Shown here piece after piece: positions 46,701 through 55,624 of a stretch of DNA of 64,000 bases. A model generated the notes under the pieces. It was given only the letters and a program-made list of their open reading frames with translations, was not told the DNA's origin and did not search any database. This stretch comes from Paratinospora sagittata (lineage: Eukaryota; Streptophyta; Magnoliopsida; Ranunculales; Menispermaceae), in assembly GCA_035771175.1 (NCBI GenBank), contig CM069598.1:12630539-12694538 (forward strand). The letters run 5' to 3'. The position numbers and the translations under genes are program-made. Each line of letters starts with the position of its first letter. The first letter of the stretch is position 1.

Positions 46701-49700
46701 TTAGAGGTCCTACGCTTTCGGACTGGGTTTTGGATTGGGGTAGTTGCTTGTTTCAGCAGTAATTCTAGAGTTTTTGGCTATAATTGGGTATCTTGTTGTC
46801 AGGTTTATTTAATGTTTGGATGCACTTCTGGTGCCTGCTTGGATGTACTTTCAGTTTACACTTACTTAATCTAATGATCAAATTTGTTTTTGCTAAAAAA
46901 CAAAGCAAAAAAAAAAAAACTCAAGTGGTATAGTCATATTTTCAATTTTTCATTATGAAAGTTATCTTTTTTTTTAGTTTCTAATTCTTATTTTTTATTT
47001 TATTTTTATTAACTTGCTGCAAATATTTTCCATTATGTTATACTTATATATAAGTTTTACATCAAACATGGCTCTTTAAATCATTGTATTTTCACTATAT
47101 ACCTACTTTTCTTACTTGTTAATATGTTTTTATGTGGCTGTTAATTTGTGGATAAAAATAATGAAGAGTGTAAGATATGGTTAATCTTTTTTTACAACAG
47201 GATTTGACTTCTATATTATGGAATATGTGTGTACTTATATATAAGGTTTGTAATGTAAAACTTAAATTAATTATTTAGGAAGTTGTAAATAAATATTATT
47301 GTCGCCCAGGCAGCGCCTCACCTAGATAGGGACAATCACTCTTTTTTTATTTTGTTTTTGGTTACCCACGCGGTATCCCCACACCCTTCGAGGTGAGACT
47401 AGTCCACGCTCAAGGTACTATCGGGGCATTGGGTGATCTCTCCCAAGCAGGATATGTCGAGGATGAGGCTCGAACTCGCGGTTTGAGTCTCTCAACCCAT
47501 CCTAAGGCTCGATCCCCATCCATCGAACCAACCCCGCGTTGGTAGGGACAATCACTCTACCTAACGATAATGAGAGGCTAAATGTGCACAAAATATTATA
47601 GATCACTTAGCATGTGACTATGCATCACATAAGAATCTTGTGGACATGCAAAGTCAAGCAGAGCACCCCAACTCCTAAGAAGTATAATGTTAATCTCCAT
47701 ACCCTCCCCAAAACATTAAAGTTGTTGAGAATACCATTTCAGTGAATATATAGGCTTATTCTTGGGAAAAAAATAGATAGGGAGAGAGAGAAGAAGAACA
47801 ATAGTGGAAAAGACATGGTCATCAGAGTCCAATTTGAATGTATAAATCTTTCTTGATTTGATTAAAAAATTCAAAAGGAAATTGATTCAAATCTGTAATA
47901 TGAATCCCATTGCTTCAAATTCTATAGTAATCCTAATAAAAAATTGTATCTTACAATTCACAATTCCAATCTTATGATTCATAATCCAAGTTTTATGATT
48001 CAAGCAATTCATAAAAATCTAGTTGAAAGAGAAGATATATATTTCATGCGTCATAGATTTGAAGTATAATTTTTTTTTTGGTAACTTGGGGTATTTGGGC
48101 CAATTTATATGTGCACTGACTAATCCCAATGGCAAGCCCCAATGATAAGAGAGATTTTTTCTCGAACAAATGTTGCGTTCACCCCATATCATAACAACCA
48201 CATCGTACAGACAGGCAATATAGAAAATGACCAATTGCAGAATGTTATTATTTAGGTTTAATTTGAAATAATTTGGTTAGGATAAATTTAAATTTTAGGA
48301 GTAACAAGATTTTGTACGAGTATAATCCTTAGTGAAAAGATCATCCTTACAAAATATTAATCCTCCATATTGGACCTTTAATTGAGACCAAAAATACTAG
48401 TTATCAATAATATGAATTAAATCCCATTTTTCTATGGATATTGACTTGTATATATGTTTTTATACATGATTCCTATAATGTATATGAACCTTAATATTCA
48501 TCAATTATGGTTCCCAATTAAATTCACCACACTTCCAAACAATTCAATCTTGATTCATGATTCCTATATATATGAGAAACACCTACATAGTACACGATAG
48601 CACAAAATTGATTTTGTGTTCAATAATGGAGTGCAGATCTCTTTATCGATGTTTCCTTTCCCTTTTTCAAGATACCTAGTTGCTTCTAAAGCGTTTGATT
48701 CTAAACTATGAGAATTGTATAATGTGTGGCAAAACAATCTACAAATAACCCCACAAGATTCAAATAGCAATTTTGATACAATATCTAGAAATACTTAGTC
48801 AGTCTTCAATATGATATGCATATTATTGATTCCTGAGATTCGATCAAAACTTTTTCAAACTATTTGATTTTTTTATGATAAGAGTAGAGGAAACCAAATT
48901 TTAGTCTCAACATGCAATTTGGGCACTTTCAAGCAGTTCATGCTGCAGACCCAACCTCTACAAAACCGCAAACCTACTGAAAAGAATAACCAAAATGCAG
49001 TTTAAAAGTTTTCTTGTCCTGAAAAATCCATATCCATGATGTAACAACTAATTTCAGAGCAAACTTTGAGATCAAAAATCATTGAAGGACACATGAACAA
49101 CCTCATTCAACTTACTGGGCAGTCCACGAAAGAAACATGTCTCAGAAGCTTCATCCTGGCATTCTCAAACCCTGGAACATCACATAGAGGACTATCCTCT
49201 TTTCCACTTCCATAGGACCTACAAATATATTTTGTTATAAAAATCAGGACAGGAATGAGAAATACAAGAGCTCTTCTCTTCTAATGGATCACCATACTTG
49301 TAGCACGTAGGCCGTGGGCATTGTTCATCTTCACACTTGTAAATTTTGGCATTTGCATATCCTAGCTTGATAGTAATATTACGCTCTAGTTCATTTTTAA
49401 ATCGAACAGTCTGCATGAAATAAAAATAAATCAAAACAGAGAGAAACAAAGAAAGAAGTTAAAAAAGAGTTCTACTTTTAACATTTTTTATATTTTCTAT
49501 ATGATGTGTGACTCTTGTTTGCTGGACCAGCACCTAGGTATCAAAATACTGTGACAATGTTTCTGGTTGCAGATTAATAAAAAAATGAAGGATAAAATAC
49601 AACTTTAGCTTCAAAGCCACAATATATAGACATGATCTGTAAGTTTGAATCTAAATATGAGGCCAAGATGAATTTTTTGTCATATTATATTAATATTAAA

Positions 49701-50400
49701 TGCATAGTAACAATAAAATACTGAAAGGATGTAATTACACATACTTCCTAGTTATTCTTCATGAATTCATATATTTTCAATTATCATCTAGCAAGCAAGG
49801 TTGCAACAACACTTAGAATCATCCATAACCTTGACATAAATTCAAGAAATCCAAAACTGGAACCGATTACTAGAATAAATACTTATATTTTTCTCGAGAA
49901 AATGAAAACGTCATTCTTTCAGTCACTAGTGAAATGCATGTTCACAGACATGCAATCCTTTATAGTACTTTATTTCTTGATTTCGAGACAAACTTGCCCA
50001 AGATGTCTATAGATGGACCAATTAATTAAGTAGCAAATACATGCAAGTATTATGATGAAGATAATATGATTTAAAAATTAAAAAAGTTTTAACAAATTAC
50101 CTGAACACCTGATATTGCCTTTACAACAGTTGACTTACCATGTGCCACATGGCCGATAGTTCCTGAGAAAATAAATCCAGAATAATTGGTATGATTCTAA
50201 TCTAAAGATGAACAATTTTTTTCCAAATGTTAAGCAGAACAATTTCATTTAAATGTAAAACACACAGAATCAATACACAAGGCATGGGAATCACCAATAT
50301 TTATGGTGGCCTGGCGAGAAATGACTTCAGGTGATAATGGATGTAACTTTGTTACATCCAATTTACTAAGGTCCTGCTCCATCAGCCCTTTCCGAGACAT
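37762..50400 (-). CDS. EIF2G: Translation initiation factor eIF2 subunit gamma
   Basis: Eight coding exons in order of translation: 50295-50400, 50101-50162, 49298-49410, 49116-49218, 40266-40493, 39884-40102, 38730-38990 and 37762-38064. All are GT-AG and the frame closes at 464 aa, the usual plant length. eIF2 gamma binds GTP and initiator Met-tRNA and forms the core of the ternary complex. GTPase motifs are intact: GHVAHGKST (39-47), VDCPGHD (125-131), NKVD (182-185) and SAQ (217-219). A zinc-knuckle loop is formed by Cys residues in [13 protein letters not shown] and SPLC. Domain II contains [11 protein letters not shown], and the C-terminus contains [14 protein letters not shown] non-coding 5' UTR exon is likely (51405 to about 51490), spliced to 50428. 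Intron 4 is 8,622 bp and packed with nested transposable elements; all other introns are short. No coding defect is seen. Confidence 0.97.
39111..39831. repeat. Tandem duplication of about 283 bp in eIF2 gamma intron 6
   Basis: A unit starting GTAATATCCAACACCAGTAT at 39111 recurs at 39549 and ends near GAAGGTTG (39831). The copies differ at only a handful of sites. The first copy is interrupted by a small retroposon (39377-39515) absent from the second. Confidence 0.88.
39377..39515 (+). mobile_element. 5'-truncated LINE 3' end with 16-bp target duplication
   Basis: 139 bp ending in a poly(A) run. It is flanked by ATGAAATTTAACAGGA at 39361-39376 and 39516-39531. The uninterrupted site survives in the tandem copy at about 39800, confirming the insertion. 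Confidence 0.85.
41083..41314 (-). mobile_element. 5'-truncated retroposon (LINE-like) with 14-bp target duplication
   Basis: CAAGAATTCAACAA lies at 41069-41082 and 41315-41328. The element begins on the plus strand with a T run (41087-41100), so its poly(A) end points left and it lies on the minus strand. The sequence looks like a LINE 3' end, but no domain is left to name the family. Confidence 0.75.
41947..43355. mobile_element. hAT-like nonautonomous element (GAATCG-rich family) hosting a nested element
   Basis: The left end TAGTTGTCAAAATCATG and right end GATTTTGATAACTA are inverted repeats (13 of 14 over the outer bases). The interior is rich in GAATCG/CGATTC and ATAAGATTC motifs in both orientations. 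The span is 1,409 bp, of which 607 bp is the nested element at 42431-43037. The target duplication is not recognisable. A second member is at 43489-43809. Confidence 0.6.
42431..43037. mobile_element. hAT-like nonautonomous element (GCCTAGGC family), 8-bp target duplication
   Basis: Flanked by CTTTAAGC at 42423-42430 and 43038-43045 (exact 8 bp). The ends CAATATTGTCAAGG and CCTTGGCAACACAA are inverted repeats of the CAGTGTTGTCAAGG type. GCCTAGG motifs lie near both ends. It is inserted in the element at 41947-43355. Confidence 0.82.
43489..43809. mobile_element. Nested hAT-like element of the GAATCG family
   Basis: 321 bp. The ends CATGGTAGTCAAAATC and, reversed, CATAGTGGTTAGAATC are imperfect inverted repeats. 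GCCTAGGT (43481-43488) and GCCTAGGC (43810-43817) flank it, a 7-of-8 duplication. It is inserted into the outer element at 43427. Confidence 0.7.
43883..44244. mobile_element. Nested 362-bp MITE with exact 8-bp target duplication
   Basis: GTAAGTAT occurs at 43875-43882 and 44245-44252. The left end CAGTGTTGTCAAGGCGGTG and right end CACCGCCTTGACAACACTA are near-perfect inverted repeats. It is an hAT-type MITE of the same GCCTAGGC superfamily as its host. Confidence 0.88.
44339..45008 (-). mobile_element. Reverse-oriented family member nested in its own relative
   Basis: The left end CAGTGGTTTCAAGG and right end CCTTGAAAACATTG are inverted repeats; the element runs opposite to its host. GTTTTAAC (44331-44338) and ATTTTAAC (45009-45016) flank it, a 7-of-8 duplication. 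Its first 470 bases are complementary to the host segment 45009-45512, creating a long inverted repeat. Confidence 0.75.
46363..46917 (+). mobile_element. 5'-truncated LINE with 18-bp target duplication
   Basis: AACTCAAGTGGTATAGTC lies at 46345-46362 and 46918-46935. The reading frame to the TAA at 46760-46762 encodes the C-terminal zinc-ribbon region ([21 protein letters not shown]) of the same LINE family as 7699-10885. A 3' UTR and an A-rich tail (46900-46919) follow. The frame up to its stop is undamaged, so it is younger than the 8-10-kb copy. Confidence 0.92.
47343..47542 (-). mobile_element. tRNA-derived SINE with 16-bp target duplication
   Basis: TAGGGACAATCACTCT lies at 47327-47342 and 47543-47558. 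Minus-strand reading starts CCAACGCGGGGTTGGTTCGA, has B box CGAGTTCGAGCC and ends in an A-rich tail (plus-strand T run at 47342-47348). It is GC-rich relative to its surroundings, which fits a young copy of a family different from the 12.6-kb SINE. Confidence 0.88.
48069..48215 (-). mobile_element. Truncated SINE related to the 20.1-kb copy
   Basis: A plus-strand T run then GGTAACTTGGGGTATTTGG and GCAAGCCCCAATGA correspond to AGTAACTTGGGCACTTGAG and GAAGCCCGAATGA of the SINE at 20133. The tRNA-like head is missing or unrecognisable. Confidence 0.5.
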
Positions 50401-51560
50401 TGTTCAGACTCTTTAGAAACACTTGGCACTGGGAAAAGAAGATGCAATCTAATAAAAGGATCCAATTAGTTTCACGAGTGAAGAAATGAAAAAATGCCCA
50501 CATATATATGTTAGTTGACTAAAGATTTCTGTCAACAATTTCAACATGTATTGATATATATGGGCATATCAGCATATATTCACCAGCATAATAGAATACA
50601 ACTTCAGTTATAAAATGGCCTTTGTGTCAAGATATCTGCCAACATGAAATGCAAAATTGAAAAATCATTCAAACAAAATGCATCATTTCCATCACTTCAA
50701 CAAACTTACAAATGCTCAATTATATAAATTGATTATAGCTAAATAGATCTCAATCAGCTTGTTAGCACTGATCGGTGTCTCAACAGACTGACAGAAACTT
50801 AAAATATCTTTCCACCTCACAGTAAGTCTAGTTTTATGGAAAGATTTCTATTCTCAAAAATCTTGTTTACATAGGAACTGCCGTTGTTTGTTTTACCTAA
50901 CTCTTTGATTCCTAATTTATAATCTCTTCTTAAACTCATTAAACCCTATCAATCCATCAAAAAGAGAGAGGATTCTTCTCCTCAATCGATCAAATAATTC
51001 TCAGCAGGAAAAAACAAAAAATCAATAACCATATCCGTATTCCTACAAACGAATTCTACTCTATGTGAGAAAAACGGAGAACGAAAAGATTGGCCTTTCA
51101 AGGGTTTTACTCTCTTATCCAGTCAGCTCAGTTGATCAAAATATCTATATCTAAAAATCTTAGTTATCAGCAAAGTATTCATAAAAAAGAAGAAAACGAC
51201 CATCAAAAAGATTGGATTCAACAGCTTTCAAAAACAAAACAGAACACTCGGATGCAGGAAATGAAATGAGATAATCGCATGCAGAAAACTAAACCAAATC
51301 ATCCAAAAAAACACACAAGGAAAATTACAATCGAGAACTGAAACATATAATCTATAAGATCTAAAATTTTAGATCGAACTCAGGAAATGCAAAGAAGAAC
51401 GTACCGGATTCTAGAGAAACGAGTGAAGAGAGAGCTGTCTGCTTGTGTTGTTCGGCTGAGTTGCTTTGATCTTCGAGCAAAATGAGAAAGAGCCGTTCCT
51501 TTACCCTATCGATCTCAAATTTTTAGGGCTGCAACTTGGGCGGGCCCAACCCGAGAAATT
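50401..51560 (-). promoter_or_regulatory. 5' UTR, leader intron and promoter of eIF2 gamma
   Basis: Minus-strand CCCAG at 50429-50433 is an acceptor 28 nt before the ATG, and CCG|GTAC at 51404-51407 is a matching donor, so a leader intron of about 976 bp is inferred. Upstream, 51540-51575 carries GGGCCCAA and TTGGGCC site II-type motifs on both strands, usual for translation-machinery genes. Confidence 0.55.
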
Positions 51561-52110
51561 AAGCTCTCTTTTGGGCCTGGATCAGTGAACTCTGGAGTTG
51601 TTTAAGGCTCAAAGGAGGGATCCTAGGCCTAGCCTATTCTAATCGGGAGCTGCTAAATTCACCCATTCAATCTTTTCGGTCCATGACCTAAATTAAAAAA
51701 TAAAAAATAATCTTATAAAAATTTATTAAAATAAACATATAAAAACTATTCTACCCTCCCATGCTCTCAAAAATCTTCACTTTTATAAGTTATAAGTTGA
51801 ATTTATTGTATTATTTGTTCATTTCTACCCAAAATCATGAAAAAAAAGGTTAAAATAGGGCGGAGAAAGAGTTTCGAAACCCTTTCTCTCTTCGGTCTTA
51901 ATGACATGTCCGGCTGACTAGGGTTAGAGAAGTCGCCTCTGGCCGAACAAGTCCCCCTATCTATCTATAAAAGTAATCCCCCCACTCCACTCTTTCTTTG
52001 TCCTTTGCCCTTGCTCTTGCCGGTAGTTAGCTATTCTTCTTCTTGTTTTCTCTTGCTTTCTTTTTTTGTTGATGTTGTTATTGTCATCGTCGTTGTTTGT
52101 GTTGAGAATC
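51561..52110. other. Spacer between divergent eIF2 gamma and MADS-like loci
   Basis: About 550 bp lies between head-to-head starts. CT-rich sequence at 51985-52060 could be the leader of the MADS-like locus. No other gene is seen. Confidence 0.4.
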
Positions 52111-54274
52111 ATGCTTCATGTGAACAAGTCCCTTAAGAAAATTAGCAACCTTAAAATTTGTAGATTGGTTTACGAGAAACTCAAGAAACAAATGCTTAAG
52201 GAAGCTCAAGACCAGGCCCGACTCTGGGGCAAGGCCCAGAGGGCGACCGCCCCGGGCTCCCAAATTTTGAAGGCCCATATATATATATAATATTAACTGA
52301 TGGACCCTTTGAATTTTGATGGTAGTGGGTTCTTTTGGTGGTTGTAGATAATAATGAGCTTATTTTTTCTGAAGAATTTTGGCTTATTTTTAACACATTT
52401 TTTTAATTTTTTTTAATTAAATTATTGGGGCCTTAAATTTTGCACCAAAATACTTATATAGTATTTCTTTTTACCTTAAGAAAGTTTTGCTCTACTTTTT
52501 TTTAGCTCTATTTTAATAAGATATATATTTTTTTGTTCAAATAAGAGCTTATTTTAAATATATTGTTTGGTAATTAGTCAAACCTCTTATTTTAGTTTTA
52601 TTTTAAAGATAAAATATTTTCAATTTAAAATCTCAACTTCATACTATAAAAATAAGTGAACTTAAAAATAATATTTATATATAACAATCATATTGAATAT
52701 TAAATATTTAAAATCTCAATTTTATAATTTTTTATTGTATTGATTTTGTGACTTTAAATGTATTTAAAATATTTATAAAAAAAATAAAAATATTCCATTT
52801 AAAATTATACCTCACCCGGTCCTTTAAATAGTCAGGGCCGACCCTGCTCAAAACTTGGCAACTATTTTTGCAACAGATGTTGCCTCAGTCACGTACTCTC
52901 CATCTGATGAATTGACTACTTATGCGAGCTGGGAAAGGTTGATGGAATTTTATTTTTAATTATTTTTTCAATTTATTTTAAAAAGATTAATCATTCTTAT
53001 TTCATTTTATTTTGTTTTGTTTCATTTGAAGAAGTAATTATTCATTTTTTTTTTATGTTTATTACAGTGTAGAAGACATTCGTTTGCTATACTTTAGCAT
53101 ACCCCCCAAGCTCAGAGAAGGGTAGGTTTTTTAACTTTTTTTATCTTTTTTTTTTTCATTATTTATCTATGCATGCAGTCAAATTTAGATTGATTCGGCT
53201 CTAATATTAATTTAATGACCTTTTTTTTTATTTTCTTTTTCTTTGTTTAAATTGAAAATGCAAGCGCGTGACGAATGAAGAGGTACCTCGATGCTGCCAA
53301 GACATTATTTGAGCAAATATACATATTTTGATATGATAATTATCTTATATAATAACTATTTTTTTATAGTAATTAATATCTAAAGATATTATTTACTGAA
53401 TATGCTTTGGGGACTAATTAGGACCATGTATATTCTTAAGAAAAAAAAAAGTATAATTAATTAAAATTATATATCATTAATTCTTTTTCTCTTATTTACG
53501 CTGCAGGAACTAGTGGCCAAACTGGGGCTAATGAATGTGAGAATTGAGAGGAGAGAATCATGACAAAGTTGTCAAGTTCAGTACCTTTCTTTTTCTCTCG
53601 TTTATATGAATATGAGAAAATAAAAGAAAAAAAGGGTTTTTCAAAAAAAAAGAAAAAACTTCATATACCCTAAAAAATTCTTTATATACCATTTTTTTAT
53701 ATATATATTTTTTTGTGAGCCTCCGGGACGTGTTTTAATTTTTAAGAATTAATAGTGCTTTAGAAGCTCAAAGGAATTTTTTGTATGTTTTATTTTGTTG
53801 GTTTTTTATTCCTCTAACACAATTTTTTTCAACAAACGTTGATAGCTTTATTAGTACGCATTTGAACTCATTCACTTGAAGTCAAAAGTTCGATTTTCCT
53901 TTCCCCTAATAAAAAGTGGAAGCGACCATTGTATTATATCTTCTGATCTTGTGTCAGCACTCAAAAAAAAAAAAAAAACTTTGTTCCTTTAATGCACGAT
54001 CCTCTTCCTAGGTGAGGATATTTATTCATAATCTTTATATGCAAATATATATATGTGTGTGTGTGTGATTTGTGAATTCTTTTAATGTAATCCCAATTTT
54101 CTTTTATTGGCTTCTTATCAGGCAGCTGAGAGAGAATTTAATGATCTGAAGGATCAAATAAATATTGTTAATGAAACACTTAATGATATCAGAACAATAG
54201 AAGAAGCTGAAACCCAGCTTCCAATGGTCAACCAAGCCATGGAGCGAATAGAGGAGTTACAAGTAGATAATTAA
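52111..54274 (+). pseudogene. MADS-box-like gene remnant (MIKC*-like), disrupted
   Basis: Exon 1 (52111-52212 plus 52855-52937) encodes LHVNKSLKKISNLKICRLVY, KKQMLKEAQD, then LATIFATDVASVTYSPSDEL. The pattern of Lys/Arg, Leu and the TDVAxxxYSPSxxL core matches a degenerate MADS domain. It is interrupted by an hAT-like element (52213-52846); removing it with one target copy restores the frame. Exon 2 (53068-53121, phase 2 on both sides) gives VEDIRLLYFSIPPKLREG, like the IED(V/I)F.RF.NLP segment after the MADS domain in MIKC* proteins. A last exon (54122-54274, stop TAA) encodes a coiled-coil-like REFNDLKDQINIVNETLND. Candidate pieces between (53265-53315, 53508-53560) meet stops. The canonical MGR start and several basic residues are missing, so I call it a pseudogene, or a very divergent gene. 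Confidence 0.5.
52213..52846. mobile_element. hAT-like nonautonomous element inside the MADS-like exon
   Basis: The ends CAGGCCCGACTCTG and, reversed, CAGGGTCGGCCCTG are inverted repeats. CTCAAGAC (52205-52212) and CTCAAAAC (52847-52854) form a 7-of-8 target duplication. 634 bp, AT-rich inside, without transposase. Confidence 0.78.
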
Positions 54275-54472
54275 TTAATTAATACCATTGCAGGCGTGCT
54301 AGGACTTTAAACACCTATTACGGCACACAACACACTAAGTGTTAAGGATTATCTTACAATACACAAGCAAAGTTAAAGATAGACAAAGCTGGGAAGATTA
54401 ATGTTAAACACAACATTAAAAAACTGGATACAAAACTAGAAGACTCGATGCTTACAAATGAAAATACAACTC

Positions 54473-54482
54473 TTATTTATAG
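54473..54482 (-). promoter_or_regulatory. Candidate pregenomic RNA promoter TATA box
   Basis: CTATAAATAA on the minus strand lies 193 bp after the last viral frame and about 185 bp before the terminal TGGTAT. In the circular genome this is where the pregenomic promoter is expected, just upstream of the primer site. Confidence 0.55.
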
Positions 54483-54674
54483 ACAAAACACGGACTTCAA
54501 ACATCTTCAAATCTGCGGACTTCAGAAGGCTTCAAATCCAGGACAGCTGGTAGTCTTTGAGCTGGCTGAAGATAAGATCACGTGCAATGAGTTGGAAAGC
54601 AAACACACTCACAAAGTAGACATGACTAAAAGCAAAGATGCTCTTAGCTTTATACTGTTCATAAAGGGGACACA

Positions 54675-55115
54675 TCATGGTGATTTGTCCTCTTGTGTTG
54701 AGTGGGAGATATTTGTGGGGACCACAGCATGTGAAGATGAGCTAGCAGATGAGGAGGAATCTTGCTGAGCTGGTTGGGTTGATTGTTGTGCGATGTTGAT
54801 ATCATCGATGAGGTCAGCGAGATAAGGTTGCATCTGTCGGTTAATTTGTCGGTGAGCATTGTGAATTCGTCGGAGCACTGTTAATCTTGTTGAAGGAGAA
54901 GATTCAGAGAGGTCGATGTTGTTGAGTCGTTGAATTATTCTGCGAGAGTCACGGAATCGTCGGAGTCGAAGAAGAGCGAGTTCTCGTCGGAGACGGGGAA
55001 ACTGATTATGTGGGTTGTTATCCATGTAAGCAGTGAGGATTCGGTCTCTGTTGAGGCTGTTGGTGTTGTCGGCAAGGTAGGCAGTCAGATATCGAGAGAA
55101 ACGGTGAATGTTCAT
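54675..55115 (-). CDS. Small 3' pararetroviral ORF, 146 aa, Arg/Leu-rich
   Basis: Starts at ATG 55115 within an ATGA overlap with the preceding frame, a layout used for stop-and-restart translation. The peptide has a helical Arg/Leu-rich middle (RLRRELALLRLRRFRDSRR), further helices to about residue 110 and a Ser-rich tail (SSSSASSSS). Florendoviruses have a second ORF of unknown function downstream of the polyprotein; position fits, but I cannot confirm homology. A basic nucleic-acid- or coat-associated role would be a guess. Confidence 0.6.
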   Translation of the reverse strand: MNIHRFSRYLTAYLADNTNSLNRDRILTAYMDNNPHNQFPRLRRELALLRLRRFRDSRRIIQRLNNIDLSESSPSTRLTVLRRIHNAHRQINRQMQPYLADLIDDINIAQQSTQPAQQDSSSSASSSSHAVVPTNISHSTQEDKSP

Positions 55116-55624
55116 GGTGAAGTGTCACACTGAGTTTCCATATCTACATCAGGGTCACCTGTGTCAAAGTTGTCGATCCAATCTTCATGGTGGTCGATAG
55201 GTGGAGGAGGAAGAAGACCTAAGGCAATGCGGGCATTGTCTTCAAAGTCTTGAGCTTGCTGACATACTATAATCTCTTCTCGAGAAAGAGGTGGATCAGT
55301 TAGACTTCTGGGAGGATCTCGGAAGTTAGGAGAAGGAGGAAGATCTTGACGAAGTTGGTACTGATATTCTGCTTCTTGTTGTTCTTGGTTATCATAGAGA
55401 GCTGTAGAAATCCGGGGAGACTCACTGAGACGTTGCCTGAGTGGAGGAGGACTAGGAGGTCGCTCTGGAGGATCTCTGAATTGAGGAAGAGGAGCTTCAA
55501 TATGCCACGGGGCTTGATTCTGTATTAATTCATCCAAATGTTCAGAAGGAATGAACTCATGAGGACCGATGTGAGTATGAAATCTTGCAGGAGGGGAAGA
55601 ACCATTAATGTCTTCTAGAAACTT
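55112..55624 (-). CDS. 170-codon in-frame extension after the polyprotein stop
   Basis: Directly after the polyprotein TGA the same frame stays open for 170 codons to a TGA at 55112-55114, without an ATG until very near its end. The product is Pro-rich and acidic (PPERPPSPPP, REEIIVCQQAQDFEDNA, IDHHEDWIDNFDTGDPDVD). Either the polyprotein once ran on and gained a stop, or this part is reached by stop readthrough or reinitiation at a non-AUG codon. Known petuvirus polyproteins are longer than 2100 residues, which fits the first view. Its stop overlaps the next ATG by four bases (ATGA). Confidence 0.6.
   Translation of the reverse strand, partial: KFLEDINGSSPPARFHTHIGPHEFIPSEHLDELIQNQAPWHIEAPLPQFRDPPERPPSPPPLRQRLSESPRISTALYDNQEQQEAEYQYQLRQDLPPSPNFRDPPRSLTDPPLSREEIIVCQQAQDFEDNARIALGLLPPPPIDHHEDWIDNFDTGDPDVDMETQCDTSP

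Larger units (their letters stand above)
46142..47560 (+). mobile_element. hAT-like element (GCCTAGGC family) interrupted by a LINE and a SINE
   Basis: The left end CAGTGTTTTCAAGGCCACG at 46142 is clear. Internal blocks match the copies at 11529 and 43427. The sequence resumes after the LINE (46935) and runs to GCCCAGGCAGCGCCTCACC (47304-47322), where the SINE sits. The right terminal repeat is decayed and the end coordinate is approximate. Confidence 0.6.
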
